Shown here: piece after piece, positions 40,397 to 52,161 of the stretch
Layout of the letters: every line of letters begins with the position of its first letter
How positions within the stretch are numbered: position 1 is the stretch's first letter
NCBI RefSeq assembly: GCF_030929495.1
Contig: NZ_JAVFWN010000014.1
Location: 1 to 64,000, forward strand
DNA: 64,000 bases
Direction of reading: 5' to 3'
From: Nocardioides sp. LHD-245
GTDB taxonomy: Bacteria; Actinomycetota; Actinomycetes; Propionibacteriales; Nocardioidaceae
Notes under the pieces: generated by a model
The model's input: only the letters and a program-made list of their open reading frames with translations
Databases searched by the model: none
What the model was told of the DNA's origin: nothing
Translations under genes and position numbers: made by a program

Positions 40397-41377
40397 TCAG
40401 AACCAGCCGGACTTCTTGAAGAACACCCACAACCCGGCCATCGACGACACCATCAGCGCGATCGCGAACGGGTACCCGAAGGTCCAGCCGAGCTCGGGCA
40501 TGTGGGTGAAGTTCATGCCGTAGACCCCGGCGATCAGCGTGGGCACCACGACGAGCGCGGCACCGGCGGAGATCTTCCTCATGTCGTCGTTCTGTTGCAT
40601 CGCGATCCGGGACACATGAGCGTCGAACGCGGTCGACAGGAGTCCGTCGAGGGTGTCCATCTCCTCCGACGCCTGGGCGAGGTGGTCGCTGACGTCGCGG
40701 AAGAAGGGTGCCGACGCCGCCTCGACGAGGTCGACGGTGCCGGTGGCGAAGCGCCGCATCGGCTCGCGGAGGGGGAGGACCGCCCGGCGTACCTCGGACA
40801 GCTCCCGCTTGAGGACGTAGATCCGGTCGCCGTCCTGGGTTCGCCGGTCGGAGAAGACGGAGGCCTCGACCTCGTCGACGTCGATCTGGAGCTCGGCGAC
40901 GACCGCGGTGTAGCCGTCGACGACGGCGTCGCAGACGGCGTAGACGACCGCGGAGGGTCCGTGGTCGAGGACGGCCTGCTTCTTCTCGAGGTCGTGGCGG
41001 GCGTCGCTGAGGGCCGAGCCCCGGCCGTGCCGGACGGTGATGACGAAGTCGGTGCCGATGAAGACGTTGATCTCGCCGGTCTCCACGGCGTCGTCCTCGT
41101 CGACGTACCAGAGGGTCTTGAGGACGAGGAAGAGGCTGTTCTCGTAGGTCTCCAGCTTGGGACGCTGGTGCGCGACGACCGCGTCCTCGACCGCGAGGGG
41201 GTGGAGGTCGAAGGCAGTGGCGATCTCGCCGAGCTCGACGTGGCTGGGCTCGTAGAGCCCGACCCAGACGAAGTCGTGCTCATCGCTGGCCGCGGCCCGC
41301 AGCGCGGCATAGTCGTGCAGGTGGCAGTCCACCGGGAGGCGGGCGCCGTGCCGGTAGACGGCGCTGTCGACGATCAC
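40397..41377 (-). CDS. corA: CorA-family magnesium transporter
   Basis: 326 residues. A large cytoplasmic N-terminal domain is followed by two C-terminal membrane helices with the signature YGMNF between them (VYGMNFTHMPELGWTFGYP) and a short positively charged tail. It forms a pentameric Mg2+ (or Co2+/Ni2+) channel. TAGCGT on the minus strand (41389-41384) lies 6 nt before the GTG at 41377. Confidence 0.92.
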   Translation of the reverse strand: MIVDSAVYRHGARLPVDCHLHDYAALRAAASDEHDFVWVGLYEPSHVELGEIATAFDLHPLAVEDAVVAHQRPKLETYENSLFLVLKTLWYVDEDDAVETGEINVFIGTDFVITVRHGRGSALSDARHDLEKKQAVLDHGPSAVVYAVCDAVVDGYTAVVAELQIDVDEVEASVFSDRRTQDGDRIYVLKRELSEVRRAVLPLREPMRRFATGTVDLVEAASAPFFRDVSDHLAQASEEMDTLDGLLSTAFDAHVSRIAMQQNDDMRKISAGAALVVVPTLIAGVYGMNFTHMPELGWTFGYPFAIALMVSSMAGLWVFFKKSGWF

Positions 41378-41431
41378 GGGATCACGCTAGCCCCACCGTC
41401 GGCGACGGGGGGCCAGCCGCGCTCAGTGGGG

Positions 41432-42664
41432 TCACTGCCACGCCCGCACGTAGTCGATCGACATCGTGGCCGGCATCGGCGTGGCGTCGCTCGCCTTGTT
41501 GCCCGACGCGCCGAGCAGCATCGTCAGCGCCACGATGTAGGGCTTCTGGAAGGCCTGGTCGCCGGAGGTGTTGACCAGGCACGAGGTGCCGTTGACGAGG
41601 ATCTCGAGGCGCGTCGGCGTCCACTCCAGGGTGTAGGTGTTGTAGCCGCCGCGCAGCGCCCGGCAGTTCCACGCCGTGTTGCGGCCGGGGACCGGCCCGC
41701 CGTTGTCGTTGCGGGTGTAGTGGAGGAAGGGGATCGCGAGGTCGGGGTGCTGCGAGTAGGTCTCGGCGACGTCGATCTCGCCGGCGGCCGGCCACAGGTC
41801 GAGCGGCTTCTGGTACCGGTCGTCGGGCCACAGCCAGAACGTCTCCTGCAGGCCGGGTACGACGGTTCCGGTGTTGGCGTAGCGCGCCTCGAACCGCCCG
41901 TACCGCTGGCTGAACAGGCGGTGCGTCGACACCATCCCCGACGAGTAGGGCGTCGGTAGCAGCCCGTTGCGCAGGCAGAGGATCGGCTTGTCCTCGCGCC
42001 GCAGCGTGAGGTGCAGGGCACCACCGGACACGGAGATGTTGTCCGGGTGGTCCCGGTAGCAGGCATAGCGGCCGAGCTTGTCGCCGCTGCTGAAGACGGT
42101 CTGGGGCGCCCAGCGGGTCCGGTCCAGGTCCGCGCCCGAGAAGTCGTCCACGAACGTGCACGACCAGTACGTGCCGTCTGCCCGGCGCGGCTGCGGCCCG
42201 CAGGCGTCGGAGGGCCCGGTGGCCTGCTCGGCGCCGCCAGCGGCGGCCCCGGACTGCCAGATCTGGCCCGCCAGGACGCGCGGAAGCGTCTTCGGTCTGC
42301 TTCGCCACCGGCCGGCTACGACGCGGACCTGCCCGGCCCGGGTCGCCCGGAGCGCCACCTTCGTGGCGAAGCGGCCGTGGCGCACCCGCACCTTGGCGAC
42401 GCGCTTCCACTTCCCGCCCCATCGGGCCTGGACGGTCACCCGGCGCTGCCGGGCGCCGCCCGTGACGCGCGCCGTGCCGTCGGCGATCGGCACCACGTCG
42501 AGCGTGGGCGTCCGGCCCTGCCGGGCACGGGGCGGCGGCTCGGGCCACGGCTTGCCGCTCGCGGAGGGGACCGGAGGAAGGCCCGCGAGCAGGAGGACCA
42601 GGACGGTCAGGGCGAGGACGCCGACGGCATGAGGCGTCGGTGAGCCGACGAGCGATCTGTTCAC
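41432..42664 (-). CDS. Secreted family 16 glycoside hydrolase (beta-glucanase)
   Basis: 410 residues. The signal sequence (GVLALTVLVLLLAGLPP) is followed by about 90 residues of a basic beta-sandwich-like region (VTVQARWGGKWKRVAKVRVRHGRF) and then the GH16 catalytic domain from about 168. The catalytic motif is GEIDVAET (Glu296, Asp298, Glu301), the EIDxxE form without beta-bulge insertion, typical of laminarinase-type enzymes. It hydrolyses extracellular beta-1,3 or mixed-linkage glucans. GGGAG 6 nt before the GTG at 42664 is the Shine-Dalgarno. Divergent from the phosphomutase gene. Confidence 0.88.
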   Translation of the reverse strand: MNRSLVGSPTPHAVGVLALTVLVLLLAGLPPVPSASGKPWPEPPPRARQGRTPTLDVVPIADGTARVTGGARQRRVTVQARWGGKWKRVAKVRVRHGRFATKVALRATRAGQVRVVAGRWRSRPKTLPRVLAGQIWQSGAAAGGAEQATGPSDACGPQPRRADGTYWSCTFVDDFSGADLDRTRWAPQTVFSSGDKLGRYACYRDHPDNISVSGGALHLTLRREDKPILCLRNGLLPTPYSSGMVSTHRLFSQRYGRFEARYANTGTVVPGLQETFWLWPDDRYQKPLDLWPAAGEIDVAETYSQHPDLAIPFLHYTRNDNGGPVPGRNTAWNCRALRGGYNTYTLEWTPTRLEILVNGTSCLVNTSGDQAFQKPYIVALTMLLGASGNKASDATPMPATMSIDYVRAWQ

Positions 42665-42751
42665 ACCGCGCTCCCGAGTGCGGGTTGAGGAGGTCGTACG
42701 CAGACATCGTGGCAGATCCGCTCCCGCCGGGGCGCGCGTCGCGTCGGTGGC

Positions 42752-42757
42752 TAGGCT
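42752..42757 (+). promoter_or_regulatory. -10 element of the phosphomutase gene
   Basis: TAGGCT, 7 nt upstream of the ATG at 42765; leaderless geometry. Confidence 0.5.
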
Positions 42758-42764
42758 CCTCGCC

Positions 42765-43478
42765 ATGGCCACCCTGCTGCTGGTCCGCCACGGCCGGACC
42801 ACCGCGAACGCCTCCGGCCTGCTCGCCGGCCGGACACCCGGCGTCCAGCTCGACGAGGTGGGCGTCCAGCAGGCGGAGCGGGCCGCGACCCGGATCGCCG
42901 CCCTGCCGGTCGCCGTGCTGGTCACCAGCCCGCAGGAGCGGTGCCGGCAGACCGCCCGCGCGGTCGCCTCCGGTCAGCGTCACGCCGGGCACCCGACGAC
43001 CAGGGCGGTCACCGAGAAGGGACTCGCGGAATGCGACTACGGCGAGTGGCAGGGCCGTCCGATCAAGGACCTGGTCCGCGAACCGCTCTGGAAGACCGTC
43101 CAGCGCCAGCCGTCGGCGGCGGTGTTCCCCGGCGGCGAGTCGATGGTGACCATGCAGCATCGCGCGGTGGCCGCCGTACGACGCCTCGACGCCGCCGTGA
43201 CCCGCGACCACGGTCCCGACGCGGTATGGGTGGCGGTCAGCCACGGCGACATCATCAAGTCGCTGCTGGCCGACGCGCTGGGCATGCACCTCGACCTGTT
43301 CCAGCGGATCAATGTCGACCCGGCATCGGTGTCGATCATCCGGTATGCCCCCGACCGGCCCTACGTGCTCGCCAGCAACACCCACGACGGCGACCTGTCC
43401 TGGCTGGCTCCGAAGCCCGGCAGGCGCCGTTCGCGGTCTCGCGGAGCGGTCGTCGGCGGTGGCGCCGGACCGGCCTGA
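42765..43478 (+). CDS. Histidine-phosphatase-superfamily phosphomutase (MSMEG_4193 type)
   Basis: A 237-residue branch-1 histidine phosphatase: VRHGRTTANASGLL (phosphohistidine His9), LVTSPQERCRQTA, CDYGEWQGRPIKDL and VSHGDIIKSLLADALG (second His). In many actinobacteria this gene, called a putative phosphomutase, precedes DUF3090, SCO1664 and mshC exactly as here. The substrate is unknown; the linkage hints at mycothiol metabolism. The C-terminus is a basic Arg-rich tail. Confidence 0.88.
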   Translation: MATLLLVRHGRTTANASGLLAGRTPGVQLDEVGVQQAERAATRIAALPVAVLVTSPQERCRQTARAVASGQRHAGHPTTRAVTEKGLAECDYGEWQGRPIKDLVREPLWKTVQRQPSAAVFPGGESMVTMQHRAVAAVRRLDAAVTRDHGPDAVWVAVSHGDIIKSLLADALGMHLDLFQRINVDPASVSIIRYAPDRPYVLASNTHDGDLSWLAPKPGRRRSRSRGAVVGGGAGPA

Positions 43479-43489
43479 CCGTGCGTCGA

Positions 43490-43495
43490 TAGGCT
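43490..43495 (+). promoter_or_regulatory. -10 element of the DUF3090 gene
   Basis: TAGGCT, 7 nt upstream of the ATG at 43503; leaderless geometry, allowing transcription independent of the phosphomutase gene. Confidence 0.45.
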
Positions 43496-43502
43496 CGGGG
43501 GC

Positions 43503-44057
43503 ATGCCGATCGTGCACGGATTCGACCCGCCCGAGCGCTTCGTCGCCGGCACCGTCGGCGAGCCCGGCAGCCGCAGCTTCTTCCTCCAGGCGCGGGCCGG
43601 CGCGCGGTTGGTGTCGGTCGCCCTGGAGAAGCAGCAGGTCGCGGCGCTCGCCGAGCGGATCGACGAGCTGCTCGACGAGGTGATCGCCGACGGCCGGGCG
43701 CGGGCCGTCGTACCCGCGATGACGCCGTTCGGGCTCGCCGACGACCAGCCGCTCGAGCTGCCCATCGAGGAGGAGTTCCGCGCGGGCACGATGACCCTGT
43801 CGTGGGATCCCGACGACGAGCGGGTCGTGGTCGAGGTGTTCCCCGTCGGCGAGGAGCCGGTCGAGCTGACCGACGGCGAGGATCCCGCCGAGCTGCTCCT
43901 CGTCCGCCTGGAGCCGGGACAGGCCCGGGCGTTCGTCCGGCGCGCCGAGCACGTCGTCGGCGCCGGCCGGCCCAGCTGCCCCTTCTGCGGCCACCCGATC
44001 GACCCCGAGGGTCATCTGTGCGTGCGGGCCAACGGGTTCAAGCGCCGCGAGCCATGA
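43503..44057 (+). CDS. DUF3090 domain protein
   Basis: 184 residues of the actinobacterial DUF3090 family. The start MPIVHGFDPPERFVAGTVGEPGSRSFFLQARAGARLVSVALEKQQV is family-typical. The C-terminus has a likely zinc ribbon, CPFCGHPIDPEGHLCVR. Function unknown. It overlaps the SCO1664-like gene by 4 bp and lies between phosphomutase and mshC, so a role with mycothiol or cysteine handling is plausible. Confidence 0.9.
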   Translation: MPIVHGFDPPERFVAGTVGEPGSRSFFLQARAGARLVSVALEKQQVAALAERIDELLDEVIADGRARAVVPAMTPFGLADDQPLELPIEEEFRAGTMTLSWDPDDERVVVEVFPVGEEPVELTDGEDPAELLLVRLEPGQARAFVRRAEHVVGAGRPSCPFCGHPIDPEGHLCVRANGFKRREP

Positions 44058-44788
44058 TCCTCAAGGGTCGGATCATGCCGGCCTCCAACGCGACCTTCCT
44101 CGCCGAGCTCGACGGTCGCGAGGTGGTCTACAAGCCGGTGGCGGGGGAGCGGCCGCTGTGGGACTTCCCGGACGGCACGCTGGCCGACCGCGAGGTCAGC
44201 GCCTATCTGGTCTCGGAGGCCACCGGCTGGAACCTGGTGCCGCGCACCTGGTGGGGTGAGGGACCGCACGGTCCCGGCATGGTCCAGGAGTGGCAGGAGG
44301 TCGACCCCGACGACAGTGCCGTGGACCTGGTCCGCTCCGGCGAGTCGCCGGCGGGCTGGCTCGAGGTCGTCGAGGGGCTCGATGAGCGCGACCACCCGGT
44401 GACCCTCGTGCACGAGGACTCCCTCATGCTGCGCCGGATGGCGGTCTACGACGTCCTGGTCAACAACGCCGACCGCAAGGGCGGGCATGTCCTGGCCATG
44501 CCGGGCGGGCACCGGTACGGCGTCGACCACGGCGTCGCGTTCCACCACGAGGCCAAGCTGCGGACGGTTCTGTGGGGCTGGGCCGGGACGCCGTTGACGA
44601 CCGAGGAGACCGAGGTGGTGGCCGTCGTGCTGTCCGCGCTCCGCGGCGACCTCGGCGAGCGGCTCGGCGCCCATCTCGCCGAACACGAGATCCGCGCGCT
44701 GGAGCGGCGTACCGAACGGCTGCTGGCCGCAGGCGAGCTCCCCGGCCCGTCCGGCAGCTGGCCGGCGATCCCCTGGCCGCCCTTCTAG
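44054..44788 (+). CDS. SCO1664-family kinase-fold protein
   Basis: 244 residues. VVYKPVAGERPLWDFPDGTLADREVSAYLVSEATGW and YDVLVNNADRKGGHVLAMPGGHRYGVDHGVAFH correspond to the ATP-binding Lys, the catalytic NNADRK loop and the metal-binding DHG of the PI3/4-kinase-like superfamily; this is the actinobacterial SCO1664 family. Whether it phosphorylates anything is not known. ATGA overlap with DUF3090. Confidence 0.88.
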   Translation: MILKGRIMPASNATFLAELDGREVVYKPVAGERPLWDFPDGTLADREVSAYLVSEATGWNLVPRTWWGEGPHGPGMVQEWQEVDPDDSAVDLVRSGESPAGWLEVVEGLDERDHPVTLVHEDSLMLRRMAVYDVLVNNADRKGGHVLAMPGGHRYGVDHGVAFHHEAKLRTVLWGWAGTPLTTEETEVVAVVLSALRGDLGERLGAHLAEHEIRALERRTERLLAAGELPGPSGSWPAIPWPPF

Positions 44789-44798
44789 AGCCAACCCC

Positions 44799-44804
44799 TA
44801 ACAT
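44799..44804 (+). promoter_or_regulatory. -10 element of mshC
   Basis: TAACAT, 6 nt upstream of the ATG at 44811; leaderless geometry. Confidence 0.45.
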
Positions 44805-44810
44805 CGAGGC

Positions 44811-46046
44811 ATGCGCGCATGGAACGCACCGGGCCTCCCGGTGCTCCCGGTCTCCGGCCCCCAGGTCGTCCTCCACGACACCGCCTCCGGCGGCAGGGTC
44901 GAGAGTCGGCCGGACGGTGCCGCACGCCTCTACGTCTGCGGCATCACGCCGTACGACGCCACGCACATCGGCCATGCCAACACCTATGTGGCGTTCGACC
45001 TGCTCAACCGGGCCTGGCGCAACGCGGGCCACGAGGTGAGCTACGTCCAGAACGTCACCGACGTCGACGACCCGCTGCTGGAGCGGGCCGACAAGGTGGG
45101 CGTCGACTGGGTCGAGCTCGCCGAGCGCGAGACCGAGCTGTTCCGCAAGGACATGGAGGCGCTCCGCGTCCTCCCTCCGGTCGCCTACGTCGGGGCGGTC
45201 GAGTCGATCCCGCTGGTCATCGAGCTCATCGAGCGCCTCGACGCCGCCGGATCCGTCTACCGCGTCGATCAGGATCTCTACTTCTCGGTCACCGCGGACC
45301 CCGCCTTCGGCGCGGAGTCCAACTACGACCGCGACACGATGCTCCGCTTCTTCGGCGAGCGCGGCGGCGACCCGGACCGGCCGGGCAAGAAGGACCCGCT
45401 CGACTGCGTCGTGTGGCGCGGCGAGCGCGACGGCGAGCCCGCCTGGGAGAGCCCGTTCGGCCGCGGCCGACCCGGATGGCACATCGAGTGCGCCGCGATC
45501 GCGCTGACCCACCTCGGTGGCGCGTTCGACGTCCAGGCCGGCGGCAGCGACCTGGTCTTCCCGCACCACGAGATGTGCGCCGGCCACGTCCAGGTGGCGA
45601 CGGGTGAGCCCTTCGCGAAGGTGTACACGCACGCCGGGATGGTCGCCTACGACGGCGAGAAGATGTCGAAGTCGCTCGGCAACCTGGTCTTCGTCTCCGC
45701 GCTGCGCAACAGCGACATCGACCCGATGGCGATCCGGCTGGCGCTGCTGCGCCACCACTACCGCGGCGACTGGGAGTGGACCGACGCCCACCTGTGGCAG
45801 GCCGTCGACGACGTCGCGGCCTGGCGCCGAGCGCTGGCACTCGGTGCGGGCGCGCCCGCCGCGCCCGTGGTCGAGGAGATCCTCGCCGCCCTGGCCGACG
45901 ACCTGGATGCCCCGCGCGCCACGGCCGCCGTCGACGCCTGGGTCGCCGCCACCCTCGGCACGGACGGCCTCGCGGACACCAGCGACACCAACGCGGCGGT
46001 CACTCTGCTGCCGGTGCTCGACGCTGCACTGGGGCTCGCGCTCTAG
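44811..46046 (+). CDS. mshC: Cysteine--GlcN-Ins ligase (mycothiol synthesis)
   Basis: 411 residues, a class I aminoacyl-tRNA-synthetase-like enzyme derived from CysRS. CGITPYDATHIGHANT (43-58) has the zinc Cys43 and the HIGH-type motif. GWHIECAAIAL supplies the second Cys ligand, and KMSKSLGN (284-291) is the KMSKS loop. It joins L-cysteine to GlcN-inositol in mycothiol biosynthesis; the short length and the sequence CGITPYDATHIGH distinguish it from CysS. The upstream phosphomutase/DUF3090/SCO1664 genes are its usual companions. Confidence 0.93.
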   Translation: MRAWNAPGLPVLPVSGPQVVLHDTASGGRVESRPDGAARLYVCGITPYDATHIGHANTYVAFDLLNRAWRNAGHEVSYVQNVTDVDDPLLERADKVGVDWVELAERETELFRKDMEALRVLPPVAYVGAVESIPLVIELIERLDAAGSVYRVDQDLYFSVTADPAFGAESNYDRDTMLRFFGERGGDPDRPGKKDPLDCVVWRGERDGEPAWESPFGRGRPGWHIECAAIALTHLGGAFDVQAGGSDLVFPHHEMCAGHVQVATGEPFAKVYTHAGMVAYDGEKMSKSLGNLVFVSALRNSDIDPMAIRLALLRHHYRGDWEWTDAHLWQAVDDVAAWRRALALGAGAPAAPVVEEILAALADDLDAPRATAAVDAWVAATLGTDGLADTSDTNAAVTLLPVLDAALGLAL

Positions 46047-46106
46047 TCTCCGGGCGGCGCGACCGGGCGTCGTACGGGCGTGCCGTGGCGGGTGGAACAG
46101 GTTGCG

Positions 46107-46164
46107 ATTGGGCAGAAACTGCATCTGATCGGCCCGAAAACGTGCGGTTTGGGACCAAACCGCA
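46107..46164. repeat. Dispersed palindromic element, copy 3
   Basis: Block ATTGGGCAGAAACTGCA (46107-46123, one change from copies 1 and 2), then GGCCCGAAA, then the same palindrome TGCGGTTTGG/GA/CCAAACCGCA (46143-46164). Between convergent mshC and the PAC2 gene. Confidence 0.85.
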
Positions 46165-46193
46165 GAGCCCGAGGCCCGCAGGCGCGGCCCCGT

Positions 46194-47042
46194 TCAGTCC
46201 CCGTCGCCGCGGCGCTTGAGGTACCGCTCGAACTCCCGGGCGATCGCCTCGCCGGACGCCTCGGGCAGGTCGGCGGTGTCTCGTGACTCCTCCAGCGAGC
46301 GGACGTACTCCGCGATGTCCTCGTCCTCCTCGGCCAGCTCGTCGACCCCGCGCTCCCAGGCCCGGGCCTCGTCGGGGAGGTCGCCGAGGGGGACGGGGAT
46401 CTCCAGCAGGTCCTCGAGCCGGGAGAGCAGCGCGAGGGTCGCCTTCGGGCAGGGGGGCTGGGCGACGTAATGGGGGACGGCGGCCCAGTAGGACACCGCG
46501 GGGATGTCGACCCGGGCGCAGGCGTCCTGGAGTACGCCGACGATGCCGGTCGGCCCCTCGTACGTCGACTGCTCGAGCACCAGCCGGTCCATCAGGTGGG
46601 CCTCGGTCGCTGAGCCGGACACCGGGATCGGTCGGGTGTGCGGGCTGTCGGACAGGAGGGCGCCGATGGTGACGAACAGCTCGGTGCCGAGGTCGGCGAT
46701 GGTCTCGAGGATCTCGTCGGTGAACTGGCGCCAGCGCATGTTGGGCTCGATCCCGCGCACCAGGATCACGTCGCGATCCAGGTCGGGGGGAGAGGCCACC
46801 GCGATGTGGGTGCTCGGCCAGGTCAGCTTGCGGAACCCGTTCTCGTCGATGCCGACGGTCGGTCGGTTGACCTGGAAGTCGTAGTACTCCTCGGGGTCGA
46901 TCGCCGCGACGACCTTGGCGTCCCAGGCCCTCATCAGGTGGTCCACGACCGCTGTCGCCGACTCGGCGGCGTCGTTCCATCCCTCGAACGCTGCGATCAC
47001 CACGGGCCGGACCAGCTCGGGGATCGTCTCGATCTCCATCAC
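46194..47042 (-). CDS. PAC2-family protein (proteasome assembly chaperone-like)
   Basis: About 282 residues. VVIAAFEGWNDAAESATAVVDHL and the pattern IDPEEYYDFQVNRPTVG are characteristic of actinobacterial PAC2 proteins, as is PAVSYWAAVPHYVAQPPCPKATLALLSRLE. The archaeal and eukaryotic relatives help assemble proteasomes; the bacterial role is unknown. Three starts lie close together: ATG 47045, GTG 47042 and ATG 47039. TAGGCT on the minus strand (47054-47049) lies exactly 6 nt before the GTG at 47042, which I prefer by the leaderless rule. The acidic C-terminus is EEDEDIAEY. Confidence 0.85.
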   Translation of the reverse strand: MMEIETIPELVRPVVIAAFEGWNDAAESATAVVDHLMRAWDAKVVAAIDPEEYYDFQVNRPTVGIDENGFRKLTWPSTHIAVASPPDLDRDVILVRGIEPNMRWRQFTDEILETIADLGTELFVTIGALLSDSPHTRPIPVSGSATEAHLMDRLVLEQSTYEGPTGIVGVLQDACARVDIPAVSYWAAVPHYVAQPPCPKATLALLSRLEDLLEIPVPLGDLPDEARAWERGVDELAEEDEDIAEYVRSLEESRDTADLPEASGEAIAREFERYLKRRGDGD

Positions 47043-47070
47043 CATGCCAGCCTAGTCAGCCGAACGTGGG

Positions 47071-47076
47071 TAACAT
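47071..47076 (+). promoter_or_regulatory. -10 element of metH
   Basis: TAACAT, placing the expected start of transcription at about 47083, just before the base of the riboswitch-like stem at 47085. Confidence 0.45.
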
Positions 47077-47084
47077 CAGCAGCA

Positions 47085-47158
47085 GTCGAGAGGCGTTGCA
47101 ACGGACGAGCCATCCACCGGCCCGTCCGCCACGCTCGGCCGAGACACCAAGGGCGCCT
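47085..47158 (+). ncRNA. Candidate S-adenosylhomocysteine (SAH) riboswitch in metH leader
   Basis: The parts appear in the order of the known SAH aptamer. P1 is GTCGAG (47085-47090) with CTCGGC (47134-47139). Directly after P1, AGGCG (47091-47095) is the 5' pseudoknot strand, followed by TTGCAA. P2 is CGGACG (47102-47107) with CGTCCG (47123-47128). CCACG follows, where the family has CCAGG. CGCCT (47154-47158) is the 3' pseudoknot strand. In well-studied examples the pseudoknot is GAGCG/CGCTC; here both strands differ but still pair. Shine-Dalgarno GGAAGG (47169-47174) follows. SAH riboswitches switch on SAH-recycling genes, fitting metH. Confidence 0.7.
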
Positions 47159-47183
47159 TCCATACTCTGGAAGGATGGTTTTC

Positions 47184-50960
<3,777 letters not shown>

Positions 50961-50963
50961 GCC

Positions 50964-51593
50964 TCACGCGTCGAGGAGGGCGCCGATCTCCGCAGTCAGC
51001 CACCGCTGGTAGGCGCTGCGGGTCCAGCCCCGCTGCGCGACCAGGCGGTGGTAGTTGTCGGGCGCCATCAGCAGCCAGAGCCGGTCCTGGGCGTGCTGCG
51101 GCGGCAGGGCGGGGGCCGCGTGCAGCCGGGCGAGGAGGTGGCCGGCACCGACGTGGCGCTCGGCCTCGGCCGTCTCCCACAGCTCGGCCACCACGGGATC
51201 GGTACCCGACGCGCCGCGGATCACCTCGTGCACGTCGTGGTAGCGCGCGTTGACCGCCGCGATGTGCGCAGCGGTGAGCTCGACGGCTCGGCCGAGGTCT
51301 CCGGCGCGGGCGATCGCGGCCACGTCGGCCCGCTCGGTGACCGTGCGAGGGTCGTCGTCGCCGGCCATGGCGACGTCGCGGACCACCTTGAGCAGCGTCG
51401 CCTTGTTGCCGACCGCGGCGAACACGGTCGGCTTGCTGACGCCGGCCAGGGTCGCGACCTGCGCGATCGTGGTGGCGCCGTACCCCTGGTCGACGAAGAG
51501 CTCGTGGGCCGCTCGGAGAACCGCGGCCCTCGAGGCCTCGGCCTGGCCGGTGCGCAGCGGCGAGTGGTAGGTGCGCTTCTTGACGTCGGCCAT
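50964..51593 (-). CDS. TetR-family transcriptional regulator
   Basis: 209 residues. The N-terminal helix-turn-helix is AAHELFVDQGYGATTIAQVATLAGVSKPTVFAAVGNKATLL, typical of TetR; the C-terminal ligand domain is Ala/His-rich. The ATG at 51593 has TAGGCT on the minus strand (51605-51600) 6 nt upstream. CTACCG half-sites overlap this -10 and lie before the divergent cupin gene, so it probably represses both itself and the cupin gene. Confidence 0.88.
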   Translation of the reverse strand: MADVKKRTYHSPLRTGQAEASRAAVLRAAHELFVDQGYGATTIAQVATLAGVSKPTVFAAVGNKATLLKVVRDVAMAGDDDPRTVTERADVAAIARAGDLGRAVELTAAHIAAVNARYHDVHEVIRGASGTDPVVAELWETAEAERHVGAGHLLARLHAAPALPPQHAQDRLWLLMAPDNYHRLVAQRGWTRSAYQRWLTAEIGALLDA

Positions 51594-51602
51594 CCCCGGA
51601 GC

Positions 51603-51646
51603 CTACCGTCGACATATTGGTTAGACAGTCGGTAGGTCAACTACCG
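51603..51646. promoter_or_regulatory. CTACCG operator cluster between tetR and cupin genes
   Basis: CTACCG at 51603-51608, CGGTAG at 51630-51635 and CTACCG at 51641-51646. The last two form a perfect 6-bp inverted repeat with a 5-nt spacer ending right at the cupin GTG start, while the first overlaps the tetR -10. This arrangement suits a TetR dimer controlling both divergent genes. Confidence 0.55.
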
Positions 51647-52141
51647 GTGTCCCGTCCGAGGGAGCGTCCGATAAGTCTCGCCTACATCGCCCAGGCCGCC
51701 GATCACGACCGACTCGAGTGGATCGACGGCAAGGAGCTGCAGATCCTGCTCGACGGCTCGCAGACCGGGAACCAGGTCACGGTGGTCCGCAGCCGCCTCG
51801 GCGCCGGCTCGGCGTCGCCGCTGCACCTGCACCGCAACGAGGATGAGATGTTCGTCGTCCTGAAGGGCCACGGCACCTTCTGGGTCGGAGAGGAGCAGCA
51901 CGAGGTCGGGGAGGGCGGTGTCCTGTTCCTGCCGCGCGACGTCCCCCACGCCTACCGCTTCGACGCACCGGAGGTCGACCTGCTCACCATCTGCACGCCG
52001 AGCGGCATGGAGGGCTTCTTCCGCGGTGCCGGCCGTCGCGTCACCGACCCGCGACCGGACGGGTGGCAGATCACCATGGCGGCGCTGGCGGCCGCGGCGG
52101 CCGCCGGCGGCCAGGAGATCCTGGGTCCCCCGCCCGGCTGA
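51647..52141 (+). CDS. Cupin-domain protein
   Basis: 164 residues from the GTG at 51647. One cupin barrel: GSASPLHLHRNEDEMFVVLKGHGTFWVGEE holds the metal-binding His pair and Glu of motif 1, and GGVLFLPRDVPHAYRF is motif 2 with the third His. Similar cupins act as dioxygenases or isomerases or bind metabolites; the function is not assignable. It is probably repressed by the divergent TetR regulator. The Ala-rich C-terminus (AALAAAAAAGG) is a likely helix. Confidence 0.8.
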   Translation: MSRPRERPISLAYIAQAADHDRLEWIDGKELQILLDGSQTGNQVTVVRSRLGAGSASPLHLHRNEDEMFVVLKGHGTFWVGEEQHEVGEGGVLFLPRDVPHAYRFDAPEVDLLTICTPSGMEGFFRGAGRRVTDPRPDGWQITMAALAAAAAAGGQEILGPPPG

Positions 52142-52161
52142 CCCCGACTCGGGTGGACGGG

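Noticed and set aside
41382..44015. 877-codon open frame on the minus strand
   Set aside because: It is a shadow of the GH16, phosphomutase and DUF3090 genes with low-complexity Arg/Pro-rich sequence.
47163..47174. TACTCT 6 nt before the ATG at 47175 as a leaderless metH promoter
   Set aside because: It would exclude the well-formed upstream aptamer and its own -10 at 47071; GGAAGG is better read as a Shine-Dalgarno for the ATG at 47184. Not fully excluded.
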